NCBI RefSeq assembly: GCF_029784155.1
Contig: NC_073693.1
Location: 233,197,102-233,261,101, forward strand
Reading direction: 5' to 3'
DNA from: Uranotaenia lowii
Lineage: Eukaryota; Arthropoda; Insecta; Diptera; Culicidae
DNA length: 64,000 nucleotides
Part shown: positions 47,127 to 57,343 of the stretch, piece after piece
Layout: every line of letters begins with the position of its first letter
Numbering within the stretch: position 1 is the stretch's first letter
Program-made: the position numbers and the translations under genes
The notes under the pieces: generated by a model
What the model was told of the DNA's origin: nothing
What the model saw: only the letters and a program-made list of their open reading frames with translations
Databases searched by the model: none

Positions 47127-47387
47127 TCAAATCGCGAATATATATTGCTTTGCAAGAAGAAGAAGTGAAGTCATCGGATGCTCAATCTTAAAGGTGCTCA
47201 AGAAAATACAAAAAATAACTATCGAAAACATACCCGTAATATACTTGGCCGCTTTGTGGAATCGCTTGGCATACCTGGGGTCCCGGAAAACTCGAATCGG
47301 CTTGGTAAACGTACATAAATAGCAGGTATTTATGCACAAAATCACTTGAAAAACCCGAACAAACTTACACCGTCGTAGATCGTCCAT
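47127..47387 (-). CDS. possible 5' exon of an unknown gene, weak
   Basis: The minus-strand ATG at 47387 starts MDDLRRCKFVRVFQVILCIN, passes a hydrophobic stretch and continues FTKPIRVFRDPRYAKRFHKA, AKYITG. The donor-like TATTACGG|GTATGT falls right after AKYITG. The middle is less AT-rich than surrounding DNA and protein-like. A second donor-like GTGTAAGT lies just after codon 6, so an intron followed by a PIRVFRDPRYAKRF exon is also possible. It is divergent to, and starts about 150 bp from, the retrotransposon ORF1. I do not recognise the product. Confidence 0.25.
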   Translation of the reverse strand: MDDLRRCKFVRVFQVILCINTCYLCTFTKPIRVFRDPRYAKRFHKAAKYITGMFSIVIFCIFLSTFKIEHPMTSLLLLAKQYIFAI

Positions 47388-47540
47388 TGTTTTGGTTCGT
47401 CTCGATCGATTGTCAACAAGTGAGACGTGAGAAAAGATAATATTGCGCGCCGCCGAATCCGTCGCGACGCTTCATCTCCCGGACAGATTTATGCTAACAG
47501 GGTTGCCAAAATCTCTTCAAAGTTAAAAAGGTGTACAAAT

Positions 47541-48659
47541 ATGAATTTCAATGATGATGATGACGATAGCGCAATCATATGCTACATGTGTGGTTCAACG
47601 GAAAAAGATCCAATGCGCGTTATCGAGTGTGTATCATGTAACCGATCTGTTCATTTCCGATGTAAACAAATTCGTGGAAATGCTATTGCGCGGGCTAGAA
47701 AAAAAGCTTTTTACTGTTCACCAGAATGTTTTGAACAACACTCATTACCCAGAACCCAACAGCAAGGAGATTATAATCAAATTATTGAGGAGTTACGTTC
47801 ATTAGGGCAATCAGTAAGGGAATCGCGACAAGAATCCGCAAATGTTCGCATCGCACTCGAGCAGTCTAGGCAACAAATAGGAGAATTACTCGAAACAAAT
47901 AGACACATAGAATCTTCGCAAGAATTCTTAGCCGAAAAATTCGACCAGATAAGCAAAGGATTTGAGGAATTTAAACTGGAACTAGTAGCATTGAGAACTT
48001 AAAACCAAGAGCTTAAAATGGAAATAGTCACTTGCAAAGAGCAAAACGGGCCTCGCTCGGAACGAATAGATGTGCTTGAGGTAGAACTTGATCGCATAAA
48101 TCGTAAGGAGCTATCTCGTAACGCAATTGTCCTGGGTGTTCCCATAACAGAAGAAGAAAACCCTCGTGCTCTCATTCAGCAAATGGGAGTGGCTGTAGGC
48201 TGCAATATAGAAGAAAATGAGATAGTAAATGCGAGACGTCTAGTAGGAAGCAAATCGTCCAGCAGTATACCTCCAATATTGGTTGTTTTCAACTCGGAAG
48301 AAACTAAAAACAATTTGTTCGACAAAAAGCGTGCTCATGGAGTACTTAAAACATCATCGGTGGGACACATATTCAACCAATCCTCCGAAATTGTTACAAT
48401 GCGTGATGAAATGACAGCTTTTGGAAAGGATCTGCTTAATGAAACCAGAAAGCTGCAAGAAGGTATGGGAATTAAATACGTATGGCCGGGACGAGATGGA
48501 AAAATTCTGATTAGAAGAACAGATGGTGCAAGAGTTGAAAAAGTAAGCTCGAAGCAGGATTTGGTGAAGCTGATGGAATCAAAAAAGCGTGCACTGAACT
48601 TCTCTAGTACATCATCGTTTGCCATGTCGTCGCCAAAGCGTCATCATATGCAGAATTAG
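47541..48659 (+). pseudogene. CR1-like ORF1 (PHD finger, coiled coil, FP25K/L1-ORF1-like C-terminus), one in-frame stop
   Basis: The first in-frame ATG is 47541. A PHD/zinc-binding module follows (CYMCGS, VIECVSCNRSVHFRCK, FYCSPECFEQH). Next is a coiled coil (about codons 75-150: QIIEELRSLGQSVRESRQ to FEEFKLELVALRT). An in-frame TAA (48000-48002) interrupts it, and the same frame resumes NQELKMEIVTCKEQNG. The C-terminal half has SRNAIVLGVPITEEENPRAL, the RNA-binding fold type found in L1-like ORF1 and FP25K proteins, then KYVWPGRDGKILIRRTDGA. The role in the family is nucleic-acid chaperone and particle formation. About 371 codons without the stop, a normal length. Confidence 0.8.
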
Positions 48660-48701
48660 CTTCCAGCCACTGCCGTTCTATGTAAAATCATTTAATAAAT
48701 C

Positions 48702-51700
48702 ATGAATATTACATCTAAAAACTATTTATATAATACAATCGAAGAATTAAATAAAAATAGTAATAAATCAAGTCGTTTTTCTTTAAAAATTCTCCAGCTT
48801 AATGCAAGAGGTATCAACAATCCTGATAAGTTTGATAATATAAAGTTATTGTTGAACCAGATTGCCGAAGAAATTCACGTTGTTGTCTTAGGAGAAACTT
48901 GGTTAAAGCATGAGCGCACCAAACAAGCCCATTTGCCTGGTTATAAGGCCTTCTTTTCATGTCGGGAAAATAGTGCAGGAGGAGGAATAGCTGTATACGT
49001 GAAGGATGGAATAGACTGTGATGAAAAAAATAATATACATCTTGGTGGATATCATCACATTCACGTTCGCTTGCAAATAAGTGAAGGAAAAATGGATATC
49101 CACGCTATCTACAGACCACCCTCAACCAATGTAACCCACTTTTTTGAAAATTTGGAAGCCATACTGTCCGATAACGGTTCAACTTCTTCATGTGTCATAG
49201 TAGGAGACATGAATATACCAACAAATAAACCTTCCAACCCAGATACAGTCGAATACTTGGATCTATTAAATTGCTTCAATTTTCAAGTTACGAATTCCTG
49301 TACAACAAGACCTGCTAGTAATAATATCCTAGATCATGTAGTCTGCTCCGAAATCGTCCAATGTTGTAAATGAAACTATTTGTTCAGACATAAGCGACCA
49401 CTGCATTATCATCTCTTCGATATCCTTGAAAAAAAAAAGGTTTTCGCCCGCAAACTTGAAAAAGTCCTTGTAAACAACTCGCTGCTCAACCAGCTGTTTG
49501 CAGAGAAAGCCTATAACCTTAGAGCTGATTCTGCAGAAGAACTCCTTGCGAAAATAATAATATTATACCAAGAACTTAAGGTCCAATGTTCGACGACCTT
49601 CAAAGTTCATGCCAAAGTGAAAGGAATATGCCCGTGGATGACGGTTGATGTTTGGGAATGGATGAAAATTAAAGATAAACTCTACGCTAAATATAAAAGA
49701 AATCCAGTCGATGAAAACACTCGTAACTTATTACAGCACGCATCAAGAAAACTAAACTGGTGTAAACAAAATGCGAAAAAAGCTTACAATTGTAATTTGC
49801 TTAGTAACTCAAACTGCAAAAATATTTGGAAATGTCTTAATAATTTATCCGGAAACAGATCCAAGCAGCATGATACACTTAAACTTTCAGTAGATGGAAA
49901 CATGATAAGTAATGAGAAGACTGTCGCCGATACCTTCAATACAGCAGCATAGGACCCCAGCTTGCCTCCACCATTACGAGTCAGCGGAATCCAAATCGAT
50001 TTGGAACCTTGTCACATCTGCGAAATTCTATATTTTTGCAACCGGCTACCGATCAAGAAGTAATCTTGAAGATTCGAGAACTTGACTCGATGAAAAGTGC
50101 TGGACCTGATGGAATACCTACACACTTCATCAAAACCCATTTTAGCTTCTTCTCTAAATTAATGCGGGATGTTTTCAATGAAAGTCTATGTACTGGAAAA
50201 TATCCGGACTGTTTGAAGGTCGCCAAAGTCACACCGATCCACAAAGCGGGGTCCAAAGTCGATGTGAACAACTACCGGCCGATTTCAGTTCTGCCAGCCC
50301 TCAGCAAAATCCTAGAACAACTATTGGTTTCGAGGATTACGACGTTTTTCAAGAACCAAAACGTTCTATACGATTGCCAATATGGATTTCGAGAAGGATC
50401 TAGCACGGCATCAGCTACTTGCGAACTCTTCTTAGATGTATACAAATCGTTGGATCAAAAAATCATGTTGGACTTCTTTTCCTCGACCTTAAAAAGGCAT
50501 TTGATACTATAGACCACGAAATGTTACTCGAAAAATTAGCTTTCTATGGCATAAGGGGGATATCGCTAGAATTATTGAAAAGTTTCCTTATCAATAGAAG
50601 CCAGTATGTGTCTATAAACGGAGTTCGAAGCTGTTACCTATCGTTGAGAGTTGGAATACCCCAAGGCAGTAACCTAGGTCCACTCCTTTTCCTGGTGTAT
50701 ATCAACGATCTGCCCAATCTCAATTTAAATGGTAAACCACGTTTATTCGCCGACGACACTTCTTTGTTTTATACTGGGAATGATGAGAACCAAATAGTGA
50801 ACAGCATGCATGAGGACCTAAAAGTTTTGCAGAAATATTTCGACGAGAACCTGTTGTCCTTAAATCTGGCGAAGTCCAAGTATATGATCGTATCAACATC
50901 CAGGAGATCACACGATGATCTGACTGTTGACTTCATACCAATTGAAAGAGTAGAAAACTTCACATATCTAGGACTCAACATCGACAACAGACTAAAATGG
51001 ACACAGCACATAGAGAAACTACATAAAGAAGTTAGTGCAACCTGTGGTTTGTTGTAGAAAATCAAGAGATTTGTTCCACGGAAACATTTAGCCATGATGT
51101 ACCAAGCATACGTCCAATCAAAGCTGCAATATCAAGTTTTCATCTGGGGTGCATCAGCGGATATCCATTTGAAAAAACTCCAAGCTGCACAAAATCGATG
51201 TTTGAAAGCTGTCCACAACCGGCCTAGGATGTACCAAAGATCTCCAAGTATCAAGATAGTCGGGCTGTTGTTTTTTCGAACAAATCGTTGGCGTCACCTA
51301 CACTATGTGTATGGTGCTGGCATCCTGCGAGATGGGATCCAAGCTTTGCAGCTTTTCACACAAGCATTGCAGCTTTGCATTCAAACTTTGAGAGGAAGCA
51401 CATCATCACACTAATACTTTGAAAATCAAGCGTGACTTCACTCACACAATGCAATTTGCACTGGTGCATGTGTGTGTATGAAAAAAAAATCAAACTCGAG
51501 CTTAGATCTCAACCCGTCAACCCTCATTCGGCGCTAGTGTTTTGTCGCCAGAATTCTGTGGAAGCCGATAGCGCCTGGATGTACCCAACACGCCTCCTAT
51601 ACTCAGAAGCTTTAAACTCAACGCTCCCAATAAAAGCTTTAAGAGAACTTCAAGCAACATCGATCATCCACTCGCACTTTTATGACCAACGAACTCATCA

Positions 51701-51926
51701 CAATGTTGTGTACGAACAACCAAGCCACGAATACACGCTTCGTAACCAGGCCGCCCTCACAATTGATCGACCGCCTACTGAAATGGCTCGAAAAGCATTT
51801 CCCAACTATAGTAAACACGTTTACAACAATCTTCCTGGAACTCTCAGGGAAGAAACGAATGTCAAGAAATTTAAAACAAAGCTGAAGCAATACATAAGAA
51901 CCAAGATAGAAAGTTACTTTAACTAA
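48702..51926 (+). pseudogene. CR1-like ORF2 (APE endonuclease and reverse transcriptase), multiply broken
   Basis: ATG at 48702. The endonuclease carries LKILQLNARGINN, VVLGETWL, GGGIAVYVKDG, IYRPPS, VGDMNIPTN and ILDHV (48780-49340). A frameshift near 49355 is reversed at an A-run (about 49430-49440). A TAG (49950-49952) and a frameshift follow. RT blocks are SAGPDGIPTHFIK (50090), NNYRPISVLPALSKILE (50268), a frameshift at an A-run (about 50460), FLDLKKAFDTIDHE (50478), GIPQGSNLGPLLFLVYINDL (50655) and FADDTSLFY (50745). A TAG lies at 51055-51057. The C-terminal segment (LRELQATSIIHSHFYDQRTH onward) is displaced by the 341-bp insertion and ends at TAA 51924-51926. Confidence 0.85.
51236..51576. 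mobile_element. 341-bp insertion in CR1 ORF2 with 9-bp direct flanks
   Basis: GGATGTACC occurs at 51227-51235 and 51577-51585. The RT reading frame that runs into the left copy (frame of 51094) and the frame that leaves the right copy (frame of 51432) differ by exactly the 350 bp of insert plus one duplication, so the insert explains the frame change. It begins AAAGATCTCCAAGTATC and ends AGCCGATAGCGCCT. It has no clear terminal inverted repeats; an A-run (51481-51489) is internal. The type of element is unknown. Confidence 0.8.
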
Positions 51927-52124
51927 TTAGCTCTTATGTTGAAGTACCCGATGACTCATAACTGTGAGCCATAGCCGATAAACGCTTCCTTCAAAGAGAT
52001 TTATCTCACTGGAAGCAATGTGAAATACGCACTTCCCATCATTCACATGTCCAGAATTGCGAGAACCTACCCTACAAGCTGTTTTTATAAGCTTTACAAT
52101 GTTTGTATTTCTTGTTCGTTTCCG

Positions 52125-52215
52125 CCCAACCGCCACCGCCTCTAACCGCCGCCAACCACCACCAACCGCCACCACCAGCCACCGCCACCACCCGCCAATC
52201 ACCATCACCCCCGCC
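52125..52215. repeat. C-rich minisatellite in the CR1 3' UTR
   Basis: Repeated CCACCGCC, AACCGCC and ACCACC units make up this purine-poor block just downstream of ORF2. It is strikingly GC-rich for the region and is part of the retrotransposon's 3' UTR. Confidence 0.8.
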
Positions 52216-52430
52216 CATCCACAATTCAAAGAAAAAATGAATGAAAAGTGAAATGTGTTGCTATACAAACGAAAGTCATGTACAATATTGTAAAACAAAA
52301 AAACGAAAAAATCAAAAAAAAAATTAATAAAGAATGATGAGGAGGTTTTGCGCCCACTGGAGAAGAGCCTCAGCTAGAGGAGCACTCCCGCGGGCTTTTC
52401 CCTGCTCAAAAAGAAAAAAAAAATATTTTT

Positions 52431-52610
52431 ATATTTTTGTTAGGCATATTTTTCTCTTTATCTAATAAAAATTTGTGATTTGGAATAAAGTTGAAATTTT
52501 CTACATGGAATTTAGTTGCAAAAACGATAAATATTTTGAATTTTATAACTTCAACCAGAGATTAAAAAAACTCCTCAGAACTCCACTCTAATTTTACGTT
52601 GGATTGATTT
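52431..52610 (+). repeat. 180-bp direct repeat, right copy
   Basis: Matches 46335-46513, including the AATTTGTGATTTGGAATAAAG and CTCTAATTTTACGTTGGATT segments. After GGATTGATT the copies diverge completely, so the repeat has a sharp right boundary. Confidence 0.85.
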
Positions 52611-52619
52611 TCACATTTC

Positions 52620-54060
52620 TAGGCTACAAAATATGGTAAATTGGGCTGTTTTTTTTGCCATTTTTGGAGAACGATGTCAAAGAGTTGAACCACTTTTTCA
52701 TCAAATTTGACTTCTAAGCCAATAACCTCCCGGATCACGAGCTAAATTGATATTTAATTGGATCTCTAGGTTGATTTTTCTCAAAAATCCATTCATAAAA
52801 CATCCTTTTCAAATTTTGAAGCACTATCAGTATGAATTTCTGTGTCATTTTTACTATTAGGAAAACTCCCAAAACATAATCAATTACGGTTTCTCAAATA
52901 TTCTTCTGAATATTGTTCAAATCATAGAACCATTTTTGCTGTTCAATATTCAAGAGAACCAATTGAAACTTTAAAAATTGTTAAAAACTTTTATGGTATT
53001 ATTTTAAAAATATGAAATTAATTTAAAAATAAATATTAAATGTTACATTAAAAAATTTAGAAAAAATTAAGCAAACAGTTTGTATTTCTCGTTTAAAATG
53101 TAAATTAAGTGTTTTGTGTTAAAACAACCATTGATATACTTAATGATCATTTAAAAAAAAGCCTACAAACCTTAATTTCAAAATTTTGATCGGTAGTGGG
53201 GAAATTGTTGAACAGTTCTCATCTATCATAAAATTTCTATATTGACTCGTTAATTAATGAAAAATTTAAAAAAAAAAAAGTAATCGGTACTAGAGCGTTG
53301 TCAGGTCAATCTGTATAGATTTAATTTCATATGTATTGTAATTTTGAGATAATTTTAGATTCAATTAACTTTTGTAGGATGTGATAGATTTTGCAGCAAT
53401 CTGTTGGAAAATTTTAATACAAGAGTTTACTTACTAAGATATTAAAATGAATTAAATTTTTCGAATTCTTACAATAAAAAAAGAAATTTAAAAAAAAATA
53501 TGAAAATAATATGTTATTTTTTGAAATTATGATTAGTGAACAATTTTGAAAGGTTTCAATGCAAAAATTGTTGAAAACAGACTTTTTGCCAGCTTTTTTG
53601 AGAATTGGACCACTGTGCGTCGTATGAAACATAATGTAAACAAATATTTTTATTACGAAAAAATACAAAAACTGACATAAACTAATCGCAACTTCTTTCC
53701 ATTTATAATATTTGTAGTCTGGACAACATGTTCTATATGTTAAATAAAAAATTTTAAAGTTTTTTTGATAACTTTTGCAACAGTTTTCTATGAATTCTTA
53801 AGATGTTGCATACGACGTAATGAAAGCTCACGCGAGTTTTGTCGTTTTTTTGTAAGACATATTCTATTTTATTCTTGGTATCTCTCATCGGCCGGCGAAC
53901 ACTAGAAATAATAAAACATTCGTTGTTTAATTGTTCCTTGTTATGAAAGTATATAATTTTCCTGATCAGATTCGTTATAGTAAGTGGTAAAATTTGATTC
54001 AAAATTCAAACTTGTCAAAAACGTTTCTAAGTTTTTATAAATTTCATATCCGCAACAAAG
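52620..54060. other. AT-rich stretch, nothing identified
   Basis: No coding frame, splice site pair, terminal repeat or RNA-like structure that I can support. Confidence 0.5.
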
Positions 54061-54061
54061 T

Positions 54062-54165
54062 GGCTTATGATATAGCTCAGTTGGCAAGTCAGTTACTTCC
54101 TGACCCGATGTCCGTGAGTTCGAGCCCAAGAGTAAATACTGATCACAGTTGTAACGGATAATTTT
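54062..54165 (+). mobile_element. tRNA-derived SINE copy
   Basis: The A box TAGCTCAGTTGG (54073-54084) and B box GAGTTCGAGCC (54116-54126) are spaced as in a tRNA promoter, but no cloverleaf can be closed and the sequence continues with CAAGAGTAAATACTGATCAC and AGTTGTAACGGATAA. A second copy at 63388-63486 shares both boxes and this tail. It is therefore a Pol III-driven SINE and not a functional tRNA gene. Confidence 0.7.
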
Positions 54166-54169
54166 TTTC

Positions 54170-55071
54170 TTAAATGAAATAAAACAATATTATAAAATTC
54201 TTGAATTTAAAATAACTTATTATAGGTTTTTTATATCAGAAATATCGTCTCTAGCTCACAATGCACAAACTCAGGTGACTTTATTAACTGCTGATGGCGT
54301 CTAGTCGAACCATGCCCAAATATCTAGTATTCAAACATTTTCCACCATTCATCCGAATCAAACCTTTGGAACAAACGCAAGTCAAAATTGAGTCCGAGAG
54401 CAACATCAAATTTTTACACTGAATATTTGGTGAGACAGATAGTACATTTTACCACTATTGACTATTATTCCTGTAAAAACTTACTACTTAAATAAAAAAA
54501 AAATTTAGAGTAGATGATTAAATTTAACATGTTTTGATGTGCTGATTTAAATTGAATTTATGTTGAAAATTATGAAAAAATGTGCACTTAAAAAATGATG
54601 CAATTTTTCTTACAAAAAAATGTTAAAAACATTCATTAGTTCTTAGCTGCCAAAATGAATCAAATTATAAAATTTTAGTGAAGTCGGAAGAATTCTGGTA
54701 TGAATTGTATGAAAATAAAGTTGTATGAATTGTATGAATATTTAGTCGAATATTCTATTGAGTTTTATAGAAAAAAAAACAACATTATTTATACGTTCTG
54801 GTTCGTGTTAAATTTTAACTTTGGCCTTTTATCAAATTCCAACTGTGAAAGTTGATGATCCAGAAATTTCACGAGCTAATGACTCAAACAATCGTTACGC
54901 AATAACAGAAAGAAAAGTTTAATTGGATACCAACGGACAAACATACGTACCTATTTATTTAGCTCATACTGTCGACATAGAGTCGAAGACTATTTAAAAC
55001 CGAAACATGAGAAGCATAGCATGTCCTATCTCGTTTAATCAATATCTATTATGTTTCATTTATCTTTCCAG
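54170..55071 (+). other. intron sequence before the host exon, with splice acceptor
   Basis: AT-rich DNA without repeats I can name. It ends in a pyrimidine-rich tract and acceptor, TTTCATTTATCTTTCCAG, at 55054-55071. Confidence 0.5.
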
Positions 55072-55800
55072 ATCTGTTTCGGGGAGGCTACACAATCAAC
55101 AACCGGCTGCTCAGTTAGCTTTTAGTGAGGTCGAAAAAAAAGTCGACAACCTTGCTAGTGTAAAGTGAATCAAAAATATAGGCTAGTTTTGTCTGTGTTT
55201 GTGTGTTTGTGTGTAACCGTAGTGTATTCGAATAAAAAAAAAGGAAAATGTGTCACAGAAAGTAGAGGCATCAGCATTTTTTTCTCAACCAAAATCTGGA
55301 TCAATCCAGTTTATTTGCGAGCCACACAGAATGACCGATCTGAGCTTAAGTGGCAGTGACAGTGCGATGTTGATGAACAATCCCCAAACGACGTCGTCTT
55401 CGTCGTCGGCAGCAACGACGGCGCCGCCAAACGGATACGAATTGACCGAGGTGTCGGTTGTGGATATCAACGCGTCGCTTGCAGCTTCCGCTCCACTTTT
55501 GCCGACGCCATTGGGCACCGCAGCTAGTACGGCCTCACCGGTCATACTTCCGGCCCATCAGCGTCCCCAGTGCCAGACGGTGGCACGTCAGAACCATCAG
55601 CTACAGCTGTCCTCGACGCCGGCCTTGGCCTTGGCCGGAAAAGGAAGCAGTGGCGCCGAAGTCGGTGGATTCGGAGGAAATCTTTACAATCTCTCTAATG
55701 GAGCGGAGCTGCCGGCGGTGACGTACAATTCCTACACCCAGAATGTACGCTGCAAATCGCCCCCGACGCTGGTGGATAATCTGAAAAACGGTTCGATAGG
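55072..55800 (+). CDS. host gene: 5' UTR and first coding exon (CDS from 55331), unknown product
   Basis: The exon lies between a strong acceptor ending at 55071 and the donor GATAGG|GTAAGT after 55800. The start is the ATG at 55331 (A at -3); upstream the frame is closed by TAG at 55220-55222 with no other in-frame ATG. It encodes 156 codons plus two bases. The N-terminus MTDLSLSGSDSAMLMNNPQ is followed by S/T/A-rich low complexity, GYELTEVSVVDINASLAAS, P/A/T-rich and Q/H-rich stretches, GGFGGNLYNLSNGAELPAV and finally CKSPPTLVDNLKNGSI. The CDS is far richer in GC than its surroundings, as real exons are here. It has no signal peptide, membrane segment or known domain, so it looks like a disordered N-terminus whose domains lie in exons beyond the window. 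I do not recognise the gene. Confidence 0.8.
55248..55265 (+). promoter_or_regulatory. short uORF in the 5' UTR
   Basis: ATG at 55248 followed by four codons and TAG (MCHRK), 65 bp before the main ATG and in a different frame. Short uORFs can dampen translation of the main frame; whether this one does is unknown. Confidence 0.4.
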
Positions 55801-56741
55801 GTAAGTTCTTAACTTTATACAAACATTCTATTTCAATCTTTAACATCGAAATGAGTCCCTTGTCGTAGTTTTCCAATTATTTTTAAATGTTGGTAGCAAC
55901 CATCCGATGTACCTAAAAAAGTAGCACGCATCGATAGAATTGGCTTAGCAATAGAACAGCACATGTGAGCGCTGCTTGGGTGATTTTTTGCCCGGTCGGA
56001 CACAATCTCATGTGCTCGACCCGTCCGTGTTTCAATGTGGGTAGGAATGCGATGGGTTTCTTCATCGCTTCCTATCAACATTGAAACGGCGCGCGGCAAA
56101 GAATCACGCAAGTAGTTCAAAAGCTGTTCACAAAACAAAAGCCCTGCTCACATTTTCACCAACTATTCAATTTCTTCTACCCAAAGCGCTCTAGCTTTGA
56201 CCTTTCCACCTATAATACTTTCATGTTCTTTCTAAATATTCTACCTTGAATTTTCACAACTCGCCGAAATGCCAAAAATTAAATAAGAATTATTTTTAAA
56301 CGAATTTCAAGACAAACTCTTTAATTATATTGGCAGCATGAAAACTGTTGAACCAAACAAGACTAGTTTCTTATCCATTTGTTGCCTTCTTCTTAGAGCA
56401 AGTTCACTGGTGTTGGGAAAGAGTGGTAGAAATTTTGTCACTTTTTGTACATTTTGAAAATTTGGCCATTCAAAAATATTTTCAAGATCTGTGGGCTTCA
56501 AGTTTTTCAACAACACGTGTTGTAGTTTCGCATGCTGTGATGCAAAAATAGCAATATTTCTATCACATACGGCTGAAATAGAAACAGTGCTGTTAAAAAT
56601 ACAACGCCCAAAGATCTGGCAATCATTTTTGCATGGAAAAATTTTCAAAATGTCAAAATTTCTACCACTTTTTTCCAACACCTGTGAACTCGCTCTTAGG
56701 GAATGGAGGGACCGTCATCTTGGTGTATATTGGAGGAACCA
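55801..56741 (+). other. intron after the coding exon
   Basis: It starts with GTAAGTTC. At about 55980-56100 there is a block with higher GC and CpG, unique-looking but without a sustained frame. The region at 56340-56700 contains an imperfect inverted repeat (AAAATTT.TACCACT and TTTTCCAACACCTGTGAACT against AAGTTCACTGGTGTTGGGAA), suggesting a decayed DNA transposon between about 56390 and 56700. Confidence 0.4.
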
Positions 56742-57315
56742 CCCAGCAAACATTTTTTGTATAGGTATATTTCTCTACAACTTTGTTAGACGTCTCATAT
56801 ACATTATGGAATGATCGAATGAAACTCGAAAAAACAGCATTTACCTACCAAAGTGGAGGCAATATACATACATATTTTCAACTTCTGGCTAAAGCGATAA
56901 GATTATACGATTTGGACGATATAGGACACCATATTCATACATACTGAAAGAATGCAAGAGAGCACCCGTTTTTTTCCTCTCAACGCATGCGAACCGTTGC
57001 CAGCGACAATATTTGCCGCCTCTGTCATTGGGCAATTCTTGCAAATACATTATCTGCTTTTTAACAATCTGGTTGCACTGCTGGTCGCAGAGCTGTTCTC
57101 TCACTTGACCCACGCGGGAGAAAGCAAAGGAACGAAATCGTCTTCAAAATCTGCAAACATGGCGGCCTTTTTATCATATCCGATTTAAAACAATTTAAAT
57201 CGACTTCGAGTAACGATTTTTACAACCATTTACTTGCGTTAGATGGAATTACGATTCGCAGTAACGTTTTTAATGACTTGATTTATCATTTTAAGGCGAT
57301 TTCATGTTTGCTGGG
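56742..57315. mobile_element. DNA transposon derivative with CCCAGCAAACAT ends (copy 2)
   Basis: Its ends, CCCAGCAAACAT and ATGTTTGCTGGG, are perfect inverted repeats of 12 bp, and its 574 bp match copy 1 (43140-44052) in order. Outside the ends are similar sequences of 25 and 28 bp in direct orientation (56716-56740 and 57316-57343, sharing TTGGTG.ATATTGGA.GAACC). No transposase is visible. Confidence 0.75.
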
Positions 57316-57343
57316 CATCTTCTTGGTGAATATTGGAAGAACC

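Larger units (their letters stand above)
47388..52420 (+). mobile_element. CR1-like non-LTR retrotransposon, nearly full length, defective
   Basis: It comprises a 5' leader (from about 47388), ORF1 with a PHD-type zinc finger (47541-48659), ORF2 with endonuclease and reverse transcriptase (48702-51926), and a 3' UTR with a CCACCGCC-type minisatellite (52125-52215). A final segment near 52340-52420 contains GCCTCAGCTAGAGGAGCAC. The protein order and the PHD-containing ORF1 fit the CR1 clade, which in mosquitoes includes T1- and Q-type elements. Several frameshifts, in-frame stops and a 341-bp insertion (51236-51576) make it inactive. The exact 5' end and target duplication could not be fixed. 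Confidence 0.85.

Noticed and set aside
47541..48000. PHD-finger frame as a host chromatin gene
   Set aside because: Directly followed by retrotransposon ORF1 C-terminus and ORF2 with endonuclease and RT; PHD fingers are usual in CR1-type ORF1.
52057..52251. Proline/threonine-rich small protein
   Set aside because: It is a translation of the C-rich minisatellite in the CR1 3' UTR.
54066..54140. Possible tRNA gene
   Set aside because: A and B boxes are present but acceptor, D and anticodon stems do not close, and a second copy shares non-tRNA tail sequence, so it is a SINE.
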